From Bacteroidales bacterium (GTDB lineage Bacteria; Bacteroidota; Bacteroidia; Bacteroidales; ML635J-15), in NCBI GenBank assembly GCA_031275085.1, contig JAISPG010000015.1, positions 1 to 37,376 on the forward strand: a stretch of 37,376 nucleotides of DNA. Direction: 5' to 3'. The notes beneath the pieces were generated by a model that saw nothing but the letters and a program-made list of their open reading frames with translations, ran no database searches and was not told the DNA's origin. Both the position numbers and the translations under genes were made by a program. Each line of letters begins with the position of its first letter. The first letter of the stretch is position 1. Shown here one piece after another: positions 8,852 to 16,936 of the stretch.

Positions 8852-9139
8852 ATGAATAAATTTGGAAGCAAACTTCGAGAATTACGTGAAAGCAAGGGGC
8901 TATTACTCAGACAAGTTGCGGCTTATCTTGAAACCGATACAGCTTTTGTTAGTAAACTTGAACGAAATGAACGTAAAGCAAAACGAGAACAAGTTCTACA
9001 ACTTGCAATTCTCTTTGAATCCCCACCAAATGATTTACTTTCTCTCTGGTTATCTGATCAGATATATGAATTAGTAAACAATGAAGAGGTTGCAGTTAAT
9101 AGTCTTAAAATCACATTAAAAACAATCGAAAACAAATAA
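8852..9139 (+). CDS. XRE-family HTH regulator (C-protein-like controller)
   Basis: 95 residues. Residues ~5-62 form a five-helix lambda-repressor-type HTH: LRELRESKGLLLRQVAAYLE is helix 1-2, and DTAFVSKLERNERKAKREQ holds the recognition helix. The rest is a short helical tail suited to dimer formation. Its stop codon overlaps the hsdM start (TAATG, one shared base), so the two are translationally coupled. Small XRE proteins at the head of restriction operons usually time expression so that methylation precedes cutting; the palindrome at 8830-8841 is the natural binding site. Function is inferred from fold and position. Confidence 0.85.
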   Translation: MNKFGSKLRELRESKGLLLRQVAAYLETDTAFVSKLERNERKAKREQVLQLAILFESPPNDLLSLWLSDQIYELVNNEEVAVNSLKITLKTIENK

Positions 9140-11256
9140 TGAGTAATAACATATTAAAATACGAATCTGATGTCTGGAAAACAGCAGATCTTCTAAGAGG
9201 TTCCGGCATAAAAGAAAGCGATTTTCCAAAATACATGATGCCATTTTTTGCACTTTTAATGGTTGAAAGTAGATTAGTACGAGCTGCAGAGAAGCTGGAA
9301 GAGGATATAAGCCGGGATGATATTGACGATTTTGTTGAGATGTTTGAATTAGAAGGACTTGGTTATAACACTTATGTTATAAAGAAAAACAAAACCTTAA
9401 AAGATATTTGCAAAAACGATAAAACTTTCGATACAGATTTTCGTGCATATTTAAAAGCGTTTGATCCGGAAACAAAATCATTATTGGGTGTTGATAAAGG
9501 ACCACAGGAGGAAAAATTTCTTGATATATCAGGAGTATCCGCTTTATTAGCAAAGAAAAGAGTCCTTTTCGATTACGTGAAAACATGGAGTGAGATAGAC
9601 CTCACACCTTTTAATAACTCGGAAATTACGACACTTGAAGAACATATTAAACGTCGTTGGGCTGATATATCTGCTGAAACTGCAGGGGAACAGTATACCC
9701 CAGATGATATTATTGCTTTGATTGCTGAACTTATCGTTTCTCAAATAAGGAATGATAATCGGTTTATTACTATATACGATGCTACCTGCGGGGGAGGAAA
9801 CCTGTTGTTTGGAGTAGAAGATAAGATTCTAGAGACCTATCCGGAAAAACCGACAGCTACATTCGGTCAGGAGTGGAACGATGCACTTTTCGCCTTATCA
9901 AAAATAGAAAGCCGTTTCCGAAAAGATGCACAAATAGAATATGGTAACACCCTGACAGAAATTGGTAAGTTTTATGACAAGTCTTTTTCCGTAGCTGTTG
10001 CAAATCCCCCATACGGAGTTGACTGGAAAGGATTTGAAAAAGATATTCGGAATGATAATACTGAACGCTTTGTCGACCTTCCTTCTATTTCCGATGGCCA
10101 GTTTCTCTTTACTCAGCATATACTCTACAAGCTTGCCGATGATGGCATGGCGGTAGTCGTACACAACGGCTCCACTCTTTTCAGTGGTGATGCGGGAAGC
10201 GGTGAAAGTAATATCCGTAAGAAGTTTTTTGATGAGGACTGGGTAGAAGCGATTATCCAAATGCCAACAGACGAATTTTTCAATACAGGTATTTATACTT
10301 ACCTATGGGTATTTAATAAGAATAAGGCTGATGAAAGAAAAGATAAAGTTATCCTTATTAATGCAAGCGAGTTATTCTCCACACTGAAAAAGAGTAAGGG
10401 AAAAAAACGGAAACAAATGTTACCGGAAAACAGGAAAGACATTGTAGATACTTACCTCAACTTTAAAGACAATGACTTCGCTAGAGTATTCGACAAATGG
10501 CATTTCTATTATAATAAGCAAAATATTATGCTTACCAATATTGACGAAAATGGTAAGTATATACAAATGCCTGTCAAGATAAATAAGGAGGGTGAGAAAG
10601 TTGAAGAGAAATCAATCAAATTAACTCCAATAAAAATCACTCAATCCATTGACGGCCATTTGATTGAAATCAGTGATTTCGAAATAACCGATTTCCCAAA
10701 AGGAGATTATGTGGACAAAAGCACTGGAGAGGTGCGCACATGGCAGTATAAAAGTTTAAGCCAGTATTTTGAAGAAGAAATAAAGCCACTTGTAAATTCT
10801 TTCGATTATAAAGAAAGTAATCTTAAAGTATATACCACAGCAGCTTCCTATTGGTATGATGCCGACAAAGAAACACTTATTGAAGATAAAAATGGGAAAC
10901 AAGAAGAATTAGGTTGTGGTAAGATTGTAATTAAAGCCTCCTTAAAAAAGGACAGCAAAACAAAGAAACCTAAAAGTATTTCTATCACAGTAGAACTGAC
11001 ACAGGATAAACAAAAAGATTATGAGATAATTTCTTATAATCCGAATCCGGAAATAAATTGGCAAAATATTACAGCTTTTATGGCAAAATATATATTTAAG
11101 CCTTTCGAATACATAGACAATACCATAGGAGTTGAAATAAATTTTAACAAGGTATTTTATAAGCCTGAAACTTTAAGGGAAATTAGTGAAATTACAGCCG
11201 ATCTGGAGAAACTGGAAGAAACGTTAAGTGAACTGGAAGGGAGTCTATCTTTATGA
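9139..11256 (+). CDS. hsdM: Type I restriction-modification system, N6-adenine methyltransferase subunit
   Basis: 705 residues, larger than the usual ~500 for HsdM. An N-terminal helical region (1-~165) is followed by the methylase domain: the SAM-binding motif I is DATCGGGNLLFG (D214) where DPxCGSGG is common, and the catalytic motif IV is NPPYG (N289-Y292), the mark of adenine-N6 methylases. SISDGQFLFTQHIL and VHNGSTLFSGDAGSGESNIR match later HsdM blocks. The extra ~200 C-terminal residues contain lysine-rich segments and a final coiled-coil-like helix (EITADLEKLEETLSELEG). It works with HsdS to methylate the target sequence. It ends in ATGA, overlapping hsdS by four bases. Confidence 0.93.
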   Translation: MSNNILKYESDVWKTADLLRGSGIKESDFPKYMMPFFALLMVESRLVRAAEKLEEDISRDDIDDFVEMFELEGLGYNTYVIKKNKTLKDICKNDKTFDTDFRAYLKAFDPETKSLLGVDKGPQEEKFLDISGVSALLAKKRVLFDYVKTWSEIDLTPFNNSEITTLEEHIKRRWADISAETAGEQYTPDDIIALIAELIVSQIRNDNRFITIYDATCGGGNLLFGVEDKILETYPEKPTATFGQEWNDALFALSKIESRFRKDAQIEYGNTLTEIGKFYDKSFSVAVANPPYGVDWKGFEKDIRNDNTERFVDLPSISDGQFLFTQHILYKLADDGMAVVVHNGSTLFSGDAGSGESNIRKKFFDEDWVEAIIQMPTDEFFNTGIYTYLWVFNKNKADERKDKVILINASELFSTLKKSKGKKRKQMLPENRKDIVDTYLNFKDNDFARVFDKWHFYYNKQNIMLTNIDENGKYIQMPVKINKEGEKVEEKSIKLTPIKITQSIDGHLIEISDFEITDFPKGDYVDKSTGEVRTWQYKSLSQYFEEEIKPLVNSFDYKESNLKVYTTAASYWYDADKETLIEDKNGKQEELGCGKIVIKASLKKDSKTKKPKSISITVELTQDKQKDYEIISYNPNPEINWQNITAFMAKYIFKPFEYIDNTIGVEINFNKVFYKPETLREISEITADLEKLEETLSELEGSLSL

Positions 11257-12464
11257 AGAAATACGAAAAATATAAAGATTCCGGTATTGAATGGTTAGGA
11301 ATAATTCCTGAGCATTGGAAAATAAGGCGAATAAAAGATCTTGGAGAATATAAAAGTGGAACTTTCATTGATGCAATAGATATCGATATTGATTCAGAAT
11401 ACCCAGTTATGGGAGGAAATGGCCTGAGAGGATATACCAATAAATATAATAGAAATGGCTCTTATGTTTTAATTGGACGTCAAGGAGCATTATGTGGCAA
11501 TATAAACTATGCTAATGGAAAGTTCTGGGCAACAGAACATGCTGTTGTTGTTCATAGTAAAAAGAATATTGACATTAAATGGCTAGGAGAATTATTAAAT
11601 ATAATGAATCTTAATCAGTACTCTTTTACAACCGCTCAACCAGGTCTTTCTGTAGAAAAAATCAAAGCATTAGAATTACCTTTGATTTCTCACAAGGAAC
11701 AAAAAGCAATTGCTGATTACTTAGATACAAAAACACAACTCATAGACAAACAGATAGAACTGCTCAATCAAAAGGTAGATACATACAAAGAGTTACGAAA
11801 AACTATCATAAACAAAGTTGTATGTCGTGGATTGAATGAAAATGTAAAATTTAAAGACAGTGGGATTGATTGGATTGGAAAAATACCTGAGCATTGGAAA
11901 ATAGAAAGATTTAAAAATTTCGCAAATACTCTGAAGGGAAAAAATTTAGAGTATCACAACTCTTTCTTTGAAAATAGTCTTCCGAATTTATCGTTAGACT
12001 ATTTAAGAAGTAATTCTTCATGTATGATTTATTACTGTTATAGCCCAGATAAATCTTTAATAGCGAAAGAGAATGATCTAATTATCATTTGGGATGGAGC
12101 AGGTGTTGGAGAAATTTTGAAAGCAAAAAAAGGGTATATATCTTCAACCATTGCAAAGCTTGTATTTACTAAAAAATGTGATCCTGGATATTTTTATTAT
12201 TTCAGATATATATTAGAATATACATTAAAAAGAATACCAACAGGAATGGGAATACCACATTTAAACCCTACTGTACTTAATAATTTCCGATTTCCGTTTC
12301 CTCCTATAGAAGAGCAAAAAGAAATAAAAATCTATCTTGATGAGAAAACTCAAAAGATAGATTCAATTCTCAAGAACATCTATCTACAAATAGTAAAGCT
12401 ACAAGAACTTCGCAAAACACTTATTAACGATGTGGTAACCGGAAAAATAAAAGTAACAGAATAA
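11253..12464 (+). CDS. hsdS: Type I restriction-modification system, DNA specificity subunit
   Basis: 403 residues built as two half-repeats, each a target recognition domain plus a helical spacer. The first begins KDSGIEWLGIIPEHWKI (residues 8-24), the second KDSGIDWIGKIPEHWKI (~residue 201). The spacer helices end ELRKTIINKVV and ELRKTLINDVV. Each recognition domain reads one half of a bipartite DNA site, so the site should be asymmetric with a fixed gap; the bases cannot be told from sequence alone. The start ATG overlaps the hsdM stop; hsdR begins one base after its stop. The two recognition domains share little sequence, so the two half-sites probably differ. Confidence 0.93.
   Translation: MKKYEKYKDSGIEWLGIIPEHWKIRRIKDLGEYKSGTFIDAIDIDIDSEYPVMGGNGLRGYTNKYNRNGSYVLIGRQGALCGNINYANGKFWATEHAVVVHSKKNIDIKWLGELLNIMNLNQYSFTTAQPGLSVEKIKALELPLISHKEQKAIADYLDTKTQLIDKQIELLNQKVDTYKELRKTIINKVVCRGLNENVKFKDSGIDWIGKIPEHWKIERFKNFANTLKGKNLEYHNSFFENSLPNLSLDYLRSNSSCMIYYCYSPDKSLIAKENDLIIIWDGAGVGEILKAKKGYISSTIAKLVFTKKCDPGYFYYFRYILEYTLKRIPTGMGIPHLNPTVLNNFRFPFPPIEEQKEIKIYLDEKTQKIDSILKNIYLQIVKLQELRKTLINDVVTGKIKVTE
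11307..11903 (+). repeat. 18-nt direct repeat inside hsdS
   Basis: The 18 bases CCTGAGCATTGGAAAATA occur at 11307-11324 and again at 11886-11903, encoding PEHWKI at the head of each recognition half. They are 579 nt apart (193 codons, in frame). Such repeats allow recombination that swaps recognition domains between hsdS alleles. Confidence 0.85.
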
Positions 12465-12465
12465 T

Positions 12466-15400
12466 ATGCAGGAACTTGATTTACAGGAAAAATATCTGAT
12501 TAACTTCTTATGCGAGCACCCTGATGGGTTGCAATATAAAGAAGCTAAAGCTAATACTGTTTCACCACAGTTCTTTATTGTGGAAGATTTAAAGCAGTTC
12601 CTTTCGGATACTACGCTAAATAAAGACAATTACAAAAAACTGCTACGTAAATTCGAAACAGAGAAGTCTCTTTTTGATAAGTTAATCCCTTTTTTGGATG
12701 AACGTATCAAGTCTTCTGCTAATATGGCAATGTTCTTCAACAACAACAAAACAGTTACATTCGAAGGTATTTCACTACATCTGTTCTATCCAAGTGGAAG
12801 TGAAATATATGAAGACAAACTGTTTGAACAGAATATTTTTTCGGTCGTACAGGAGCTTCCATACACATTTCGTTACGATGGTAAGCAACGCTTTTCGTTT
12901 CGCCCTGACCTTACATTTTTTCTAAATGGAATTTATCTTGGATACAGCGAACTAAAAAGCAGCTACAATAATCAGAATGCAAAGAACAATGGTCGTAAAA
13001 AAATAGCAAAAGATTACCTGACCGCAGTACAGGAGTATCTTGAAATTGCTGATAATAATGACGTTTCCCAAACTATACGAAAAAACTTTTTGAAAATTTT
13101 TGAGAAAGCAATTCATATAACTTCTACAGATATAAACGAAACCTACATCATTCGAAATATATCCAATCTGTTTGATGAAATTAAAGTTGCTGTCGAAAAA
13201 GGGGATTATGACTTTGATGATTATCACAAAGCATTGATGAAGGACTTTAAAGCTTATCCTGTATTGGATAGAGAAACTAAAAAGACTAAGCGTTTCGAAG
13301 AAGTTTTCAAAACATTTTATGATAAGAGAATGATAGAAAAAGAAATTCTCTATTATAACTTTTTGGAACGGGAACTGATAAAAAAAGAAGGAAGCAAAGT
13401 TAAAGAATACAAACACAATGACGGCAGGCTCATTGCTCCACGCCCAAAGCAGAAATTTGGGACCGACAAAGTAATCGCCAAAATAGATGAATTTCTCGCC
13501 CATGAGTCCGAACCCAATTATTTCATAAAAAAACTGGAAAAAGACCTAAAAGCAAAAGGCATTGGAGAAGAACGGACAAAAGAGTTAATTGCAAAACGAC
13601 AAAAATACCTGAACAATAAACATGTCTATTCACTCTTGATGCAATATTCTGCAGGGTTCGGTAAAAGTAACATTATCGGTTGGACAGCCTTACAACTTAA
13701 AGACTTGCGCAAAAATGGTCAATATGTATATGATAAGATTCTGTTGGTAGTCGATCGCTTACAGCTCAGGGATCAACTAGATTCAGTCATGCACAATATG
13801 AACATTCAAAAAAGTATGTTCATTGAAGCTCAGGATCAAAAAACATTCGAAAAAGCATTTCAAAGTGACAGACGAATTGTTGTTGTAAACATTCAGAAAT
13901 TCGGGAAAGAAAGTGTTAAGAAGGTTTTGAGTGAAACACTCATCAAAAAACTTTCTACATATCGGATTGCTTTCCTCATTGATGAAATACACCGGAGTAA
14001 TACTGGAGATCAACATGAAGATATGGTTAGCCTTTTCGACGATATACAAAGCAGCTTCGACCACAATGAGGAGTATATAAAAGAAGCTCATAAAAAGAAT
14101 CTGATTATTGGTTTTACAGCAACTCCCAGCGATCATACTTTAGCCCGTTTTGGAGAGTTTAATAAATATGCGGAAGCGGAAAAATTATGGATACCTTTCG
14201 ATAGTTATACGATGAAGGAAGCTATTGAAGATGGATATATTCTTAATCCAATAAAGGGAATTGTACCCGTTTCGGCTAAGATGTTCTTCGAAATTCCAGA
14301 TGATGATTTAAAAGGATTTGAAGGAGACACAGGATATGAGGAAATCCCAGATGATACGGAAACAGGAATTGACGAATATGGGAAGAAATACATTATCCGG
14401 AAAAAGAACATCTACTCTAATCCAGAGAGAATCGAAGCTATTTCAAAATTTATTGTAGAGCGTCTGGCAACTACTGTTTATCAAAATATAAGAGGAAACG
14501 CCAAAGCAATGTTAGCTGTAAGCTCTATACCTAACGCTATTAAATATAAGAAGCACATTGACAAGCTGTATAAAGAATTTACAAGCCAGAAAAAACATGA
14601 GCGTTTCAAGGATGCTCCTGTTTATATTGTATATTCCGACTCGCAGGAACACCCTGCTATGTCAAGTTTAAACGGAGGACTTAGCGAAAAACAAGTTATG
14701 CAAAATTTCAGACTTGCTAAAAACGGTTTAATAATTGTTGTGGATAAACTTCAAACTGGCTTTGACGAACCCAAGCTTCATACATTATTTTTGGATAAAG
14801 AGATTAGAGGAATCAATGCCATTCAAACTATTTGCAGAGTCAATCGTAAAACGAAACACAAGAATGATTGTAAGATTGTTGACTTTTCTTACAAAAACAT
14901 TAATGTACAAAATATAAAACAAGCCTTTGAACACTACAGTAATGTGGTTGTTTCTGATTTTGACCCGATAGGATATGAAGAAAAATTAGACATTTACTAC
15001 AAAGAGCTACTGGAGCATGAACTTTTTATAAAACATTTCTTTGCTTTCACTGAATATAAAAAAAGTAAAGGGGATATTTCTACTATTTTGGATATGACGG
15101 ATAGTTTTTGTGAATATATCCACCATTCGGAAAAGAAAGCAAAAAAATTAAAATCGTTTATCAATTTATATTTTAGAATATTAAACTTGATCGAAAATGT
15201 TATTGAATTCGATAAAAAGCTGAATGAGAGTAATTTTCTTGAATTTTGGAGGAAGTTTAATATAGAGTACAACCAAATTCATAAACCTGATGAACTGATA
15301 GACGATGTTGAAATATATTTCGACAATAAAATTGGCATCGTAGCACCTAAGGATTATCAAATCAAAGACTCCAAGAGATCAATTCTTGCTGAACCTAAAG

Positions 15401-15747
15401 GGGATTATGAAAACAATCAATTCAAATACAGCATTTTGAAGGTAATTGAAAAACGAAATCAAGAGGAAGAAGCTATTGCCGAGCTGATACAAGAATTTGA
15501 GAAAAAGATAGATGAATTCTTCGATTATATACGAAACAATGAAGCAGGGAAACGGCTGGTTGCAAAAATATTGGATGATGGCATGGCTTTTTCACCTGAA
15601 GAAATTTATAGTGATTTCTCTAAAATGTACCGCAAATACACTATAAAAAATAAAGAATTGGATGAATTCTTCAAACGGGAAACAAAGGATATTCTACCCC
15701 AACTTTGTGATGATTTTGAGAGATATATAAAAAGTAATATACTATGA
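12466..15747 (+). CDS. hsdR: Type I restriction-modification system, endonuclease/translocase subunit
   Basis: 1093 residues, normal for HsdR. The PD-(D/E)xK nuclease core is visible: D148 in FRPDLTFF, then E162-x-K164 in YSELKSS. The SF2 motor follows: Walker A AGFGKSN (396-402; phenylalanine in place of the common serine or threonine), Walker B DEIH (506-509), motif III GFTATPS (549-555), and motifs V/VI DKLQTGFDEP and QTICRVNR (787-794). The C-terminal ~200 residues are helical and should dock on the M2S core. It pumps DNA past the complex and cuts when blocked. All catalytic residues are present, so restriction activity is expected. It overlaps the next gene by ATGA. Confidence 0.94.
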   Translation: MQELDLQEKYLINFLCEHPDGLQYKEAKANTVSPQFFIVEDLKQFLSDTTLNKDNYKKLLRKFETEKSLFDKLIPFLDERIKSSANMAMFFNNNKTVTFEGISLHLFYPSGSEIYEDKLFEQNIFSVVQELPYTFRYDGKQRFSFRPDLTFFLNGIYLGYSELKSSYNNQNAKNNGRKKIAKDYLTAVQEYLEIADNNDVSQTIRKNFLKIFEKAIHITSTDINETYIIRNISNLFDEIKVAVEKGDYDFDDYHKALMKDFKAYPVLDRETKKTKRFEEVFKTFYDKRMIEKEILYYNFLERELIKKEGSKVKEYKHNDGRLIAPRPKQKFGTDKVIAKIDEFLAHESEPNYFIKKLEKDLKAKGIGEERTKELIAKRQKYLNNKHVYSLLMQYSAGFGKSNIIGWTALQLKDLRKNGQYVYDKILLVVDRLQLRDQLDSVMHNMNIQKSMFIEAQDQKTFEKAFQSDRRIVVVNIQKFGKESVKKVLSETLIKKLSTYRIAFLIDEIHRSNTGDQHEDMVSLFDDIQSSFDHNEEYIKEAHKKNLIIGFTATPSDHTLARFGEFNKYAEAEKLWIPFDSYTMKEAIEDGYILNPIKGIVPVSAKMFFEIPDDDLKGFEGDTGYEEIPDDTETGIDEYGKKYIIRKKNIYSNPERIEAISKFIVERLATTVYQNIRGNAKAMLAVSSIPNAIKYKKHIDKLYKEFTSQKKHERFKDAPVYIVYSDSQEHPAMSSLNGGLSEKQVMQNFRLAKNGLIIVVDKLQTGFDEPKLHTLFLDKEIRGINAIQTICRVNRKTKHKNDCKIVDFSYKNINVQNIKQAFEHYSNVVVSDFDPIGYEEKLDIYYKELLEHELFIKHFFAFTEYKKSKGDISTILDMTDSFCEYIHHSEKKAKKLKSFINLYFRILNLIENVIEFDKKLNESNFLEFWRKFNIEYNQIHKPDELIDDVEIYFDNKIGIVAPKDYQIKDSKRSILAEPKGDYENNQFKYSILKVIEKRNQEEEAIAELIQEFEKKIDEFFDYIRNNEAGKRLVAKILDDGMAFSPEEIYSDFSKMYRKYTIKNKELDEFFKRETKDILPQLCDDFERYIKSNIL

Positions 15748-16043
15748 AAGCAATGACAGCAAAAGAATTTGCAGAAAAAGTGGTTGAGAAATTCTGTATT
15801 GAATTAACAGATCAATTGTTCCTATATATTGAAAATGATAAAGAATTAATGCAGGATTACTTGCGTGTCATTACCGAAGAAGGATTACATAAAACAAATC
15901 AAGATTTGGGAGCTGATTTCAAGGAATTATTCTTTGTTGATAATTTAGGAGAAACAGATAAAGTCAAAAGTAAATTGATAAAGACTTATACCCAACATAC
16001 AATGCCTGATATAAACATTGTGAAAAAGAAGTTGTCAAAATGA
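15744..16043 (+). CDS. Uncharacterised 99-aa protein in the restriction operon
   Basis: Not recognised as a named family. It is acidic and helical in the first half (TAKEFAEKVVEKFCIELTDQ; FLYIENDKELMQDYLRVI), followed by a more polar middle (NQDLGADFKELFFVDNLGET) and a basic end (KVKSKLIKTYTQHTMPDINI, then VKKKLSK). No membrane segment, no zinc cysteines, no nuclease motif. ATGA overlaps at both ends bind it tightly between hsdR and the GIY-YIG gene, so it is translated with them and is very probably a real part of the system. It could be an accessory or inhibitor of HsdR, or a partner of the GIY-YIG protein; neither is shown. Confidence 0.8.
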   Translation: MKAMTAKEFAEKVVEKFCIELTDQLFLYIENDKELMQDYLRVITEEGLHKTNQDLGADFKELFFVDNLGETDKVKSKLIKTYTQHTMPDINIVKKKLSK

Positions 16044-16894
16044 AAGCACGCCCTCAAACCATACAAATATTTCTGCCCGATGGCAATCCGCGGGGTGTCC
16101 GTATAGCTGAAATAACTAACCGCACAGTAAAAGCAATACTATTTCCTCGCAATCAGTTTGAATATGTTCTTACCCGAAATGAATTGTCGAATGTTGGTTT
16201 TTACTTTTTGTTTGGAGAATCAGAAGTGGGAAAATCGTTGGTTTATATTGGTGAAGCCGAAGATTGCGCTGTAAGATTATCTCAACATCACCGTAAAAAA
16301 GATTTTTGGAATTATGGAATAGTCATTATTTCTAAAATAAATGCTTTCACCAAAACTCACGTCAAATATCTGGAGCATGTTGCAATAAAAACGACACAAG
16401 ATGTTAATCGCTGGCAACTAGAAAACGGAGTGAATACAACTATGCCTTTTGTTACAGAAAGTATGGAAGCGGACATGCTTGACTGTTTTGAAACAACCAA
16501 GGTTCTCTTGTCTACACTTGGATTTCCTCTGTTTGATTCTATTTCACGAGATAACAATAGGGTATCTCACGACATATACAAAATGAAAAGTAAAGAAGCC
16601 TTTGCAGAAGGGAATCTGATTGACGACGGTTTTGTAGTTTATAAAGGATCAAAGGCTGTAAAAGACACTTTGCCATCGTGTCATAAATATATGATAGACC
16701 TTCGTAACAAGCTAATTGATAGTGGAACTCTATCTTTAGATGGAAATGTTTATGTATTTACCGAAGATTATATATTTTCTTCTCCCAGCACAGCGGGTGG
16801 AGTAGTCTCTGGTCGCCCAACAAATGGTTGGAAAACTTGGAAAAATATGAATGGCAAAACTTTGGATGAGATTAAAAGAGAAAATTTGGTATAG
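16040..16894 (+). CDS. GIY-YIG nuclease-domain protein with C-terminal DUF4357
   Basis: 284 residues. The GIY-YIG module spans ~45-135: GFY (53-55) and YIG (69-71), the catalytic arginine R79 in VRLSQHH, and the metal-binding glutamate E112 in YLEHVAIK, so the nuclease site is complete. The C-terminal ~60 residues (SPSTAGGVVSGRPTNGWKTW then KNMNGKTLDEIKR) match DUF4357, a small domain often found in restriction loci. The start overlaps the 99-aa gene by ATGA. It may be a second nuclease accompanying the type I enzyme, or a stand-alone defence nuclease. A 42-nt gap, the first in the operon, separates it from the ATPase gene. Confidence 0.87.
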   Translation: MKARPQTIQIFLPDGNPRGVRIAEITNRTVKAILFPRNQFEYVLTRNELSNVGFYFLFGESEVGKSLVYIGEAEDCAVRLSQHHRKKDFWNYGIVIISKINAFTKTHVKYLEHVAIKTTQDVNRWQLENGVNTTMPFVTESMEADMLDCFETTKVLLSTLGFPLFDSISRDNNRVSHDIYKMKSKEAFAEGNLIDDGFVVYKGSKAVKDTLPSCHKYMIDLRNKLIDSGTLSLDGNVYVFTEDYIFSSPSTAGGVVSGRPTNGWKTWKNMNGKTLDEIKRENLV

Positions 16895-16936
16895 TTTTTT
16901 TAAAATGTCACATAATTATTGATATAAAAAAATAAT

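Noticed and set aside
13783..14136. Minus-strand frames inside hsdR and hsdM (also 9898-10260, 12952-13503)
   Set aside because: They lie wholly within well-supported genes, have no ribosome sites and read as antisense composition.
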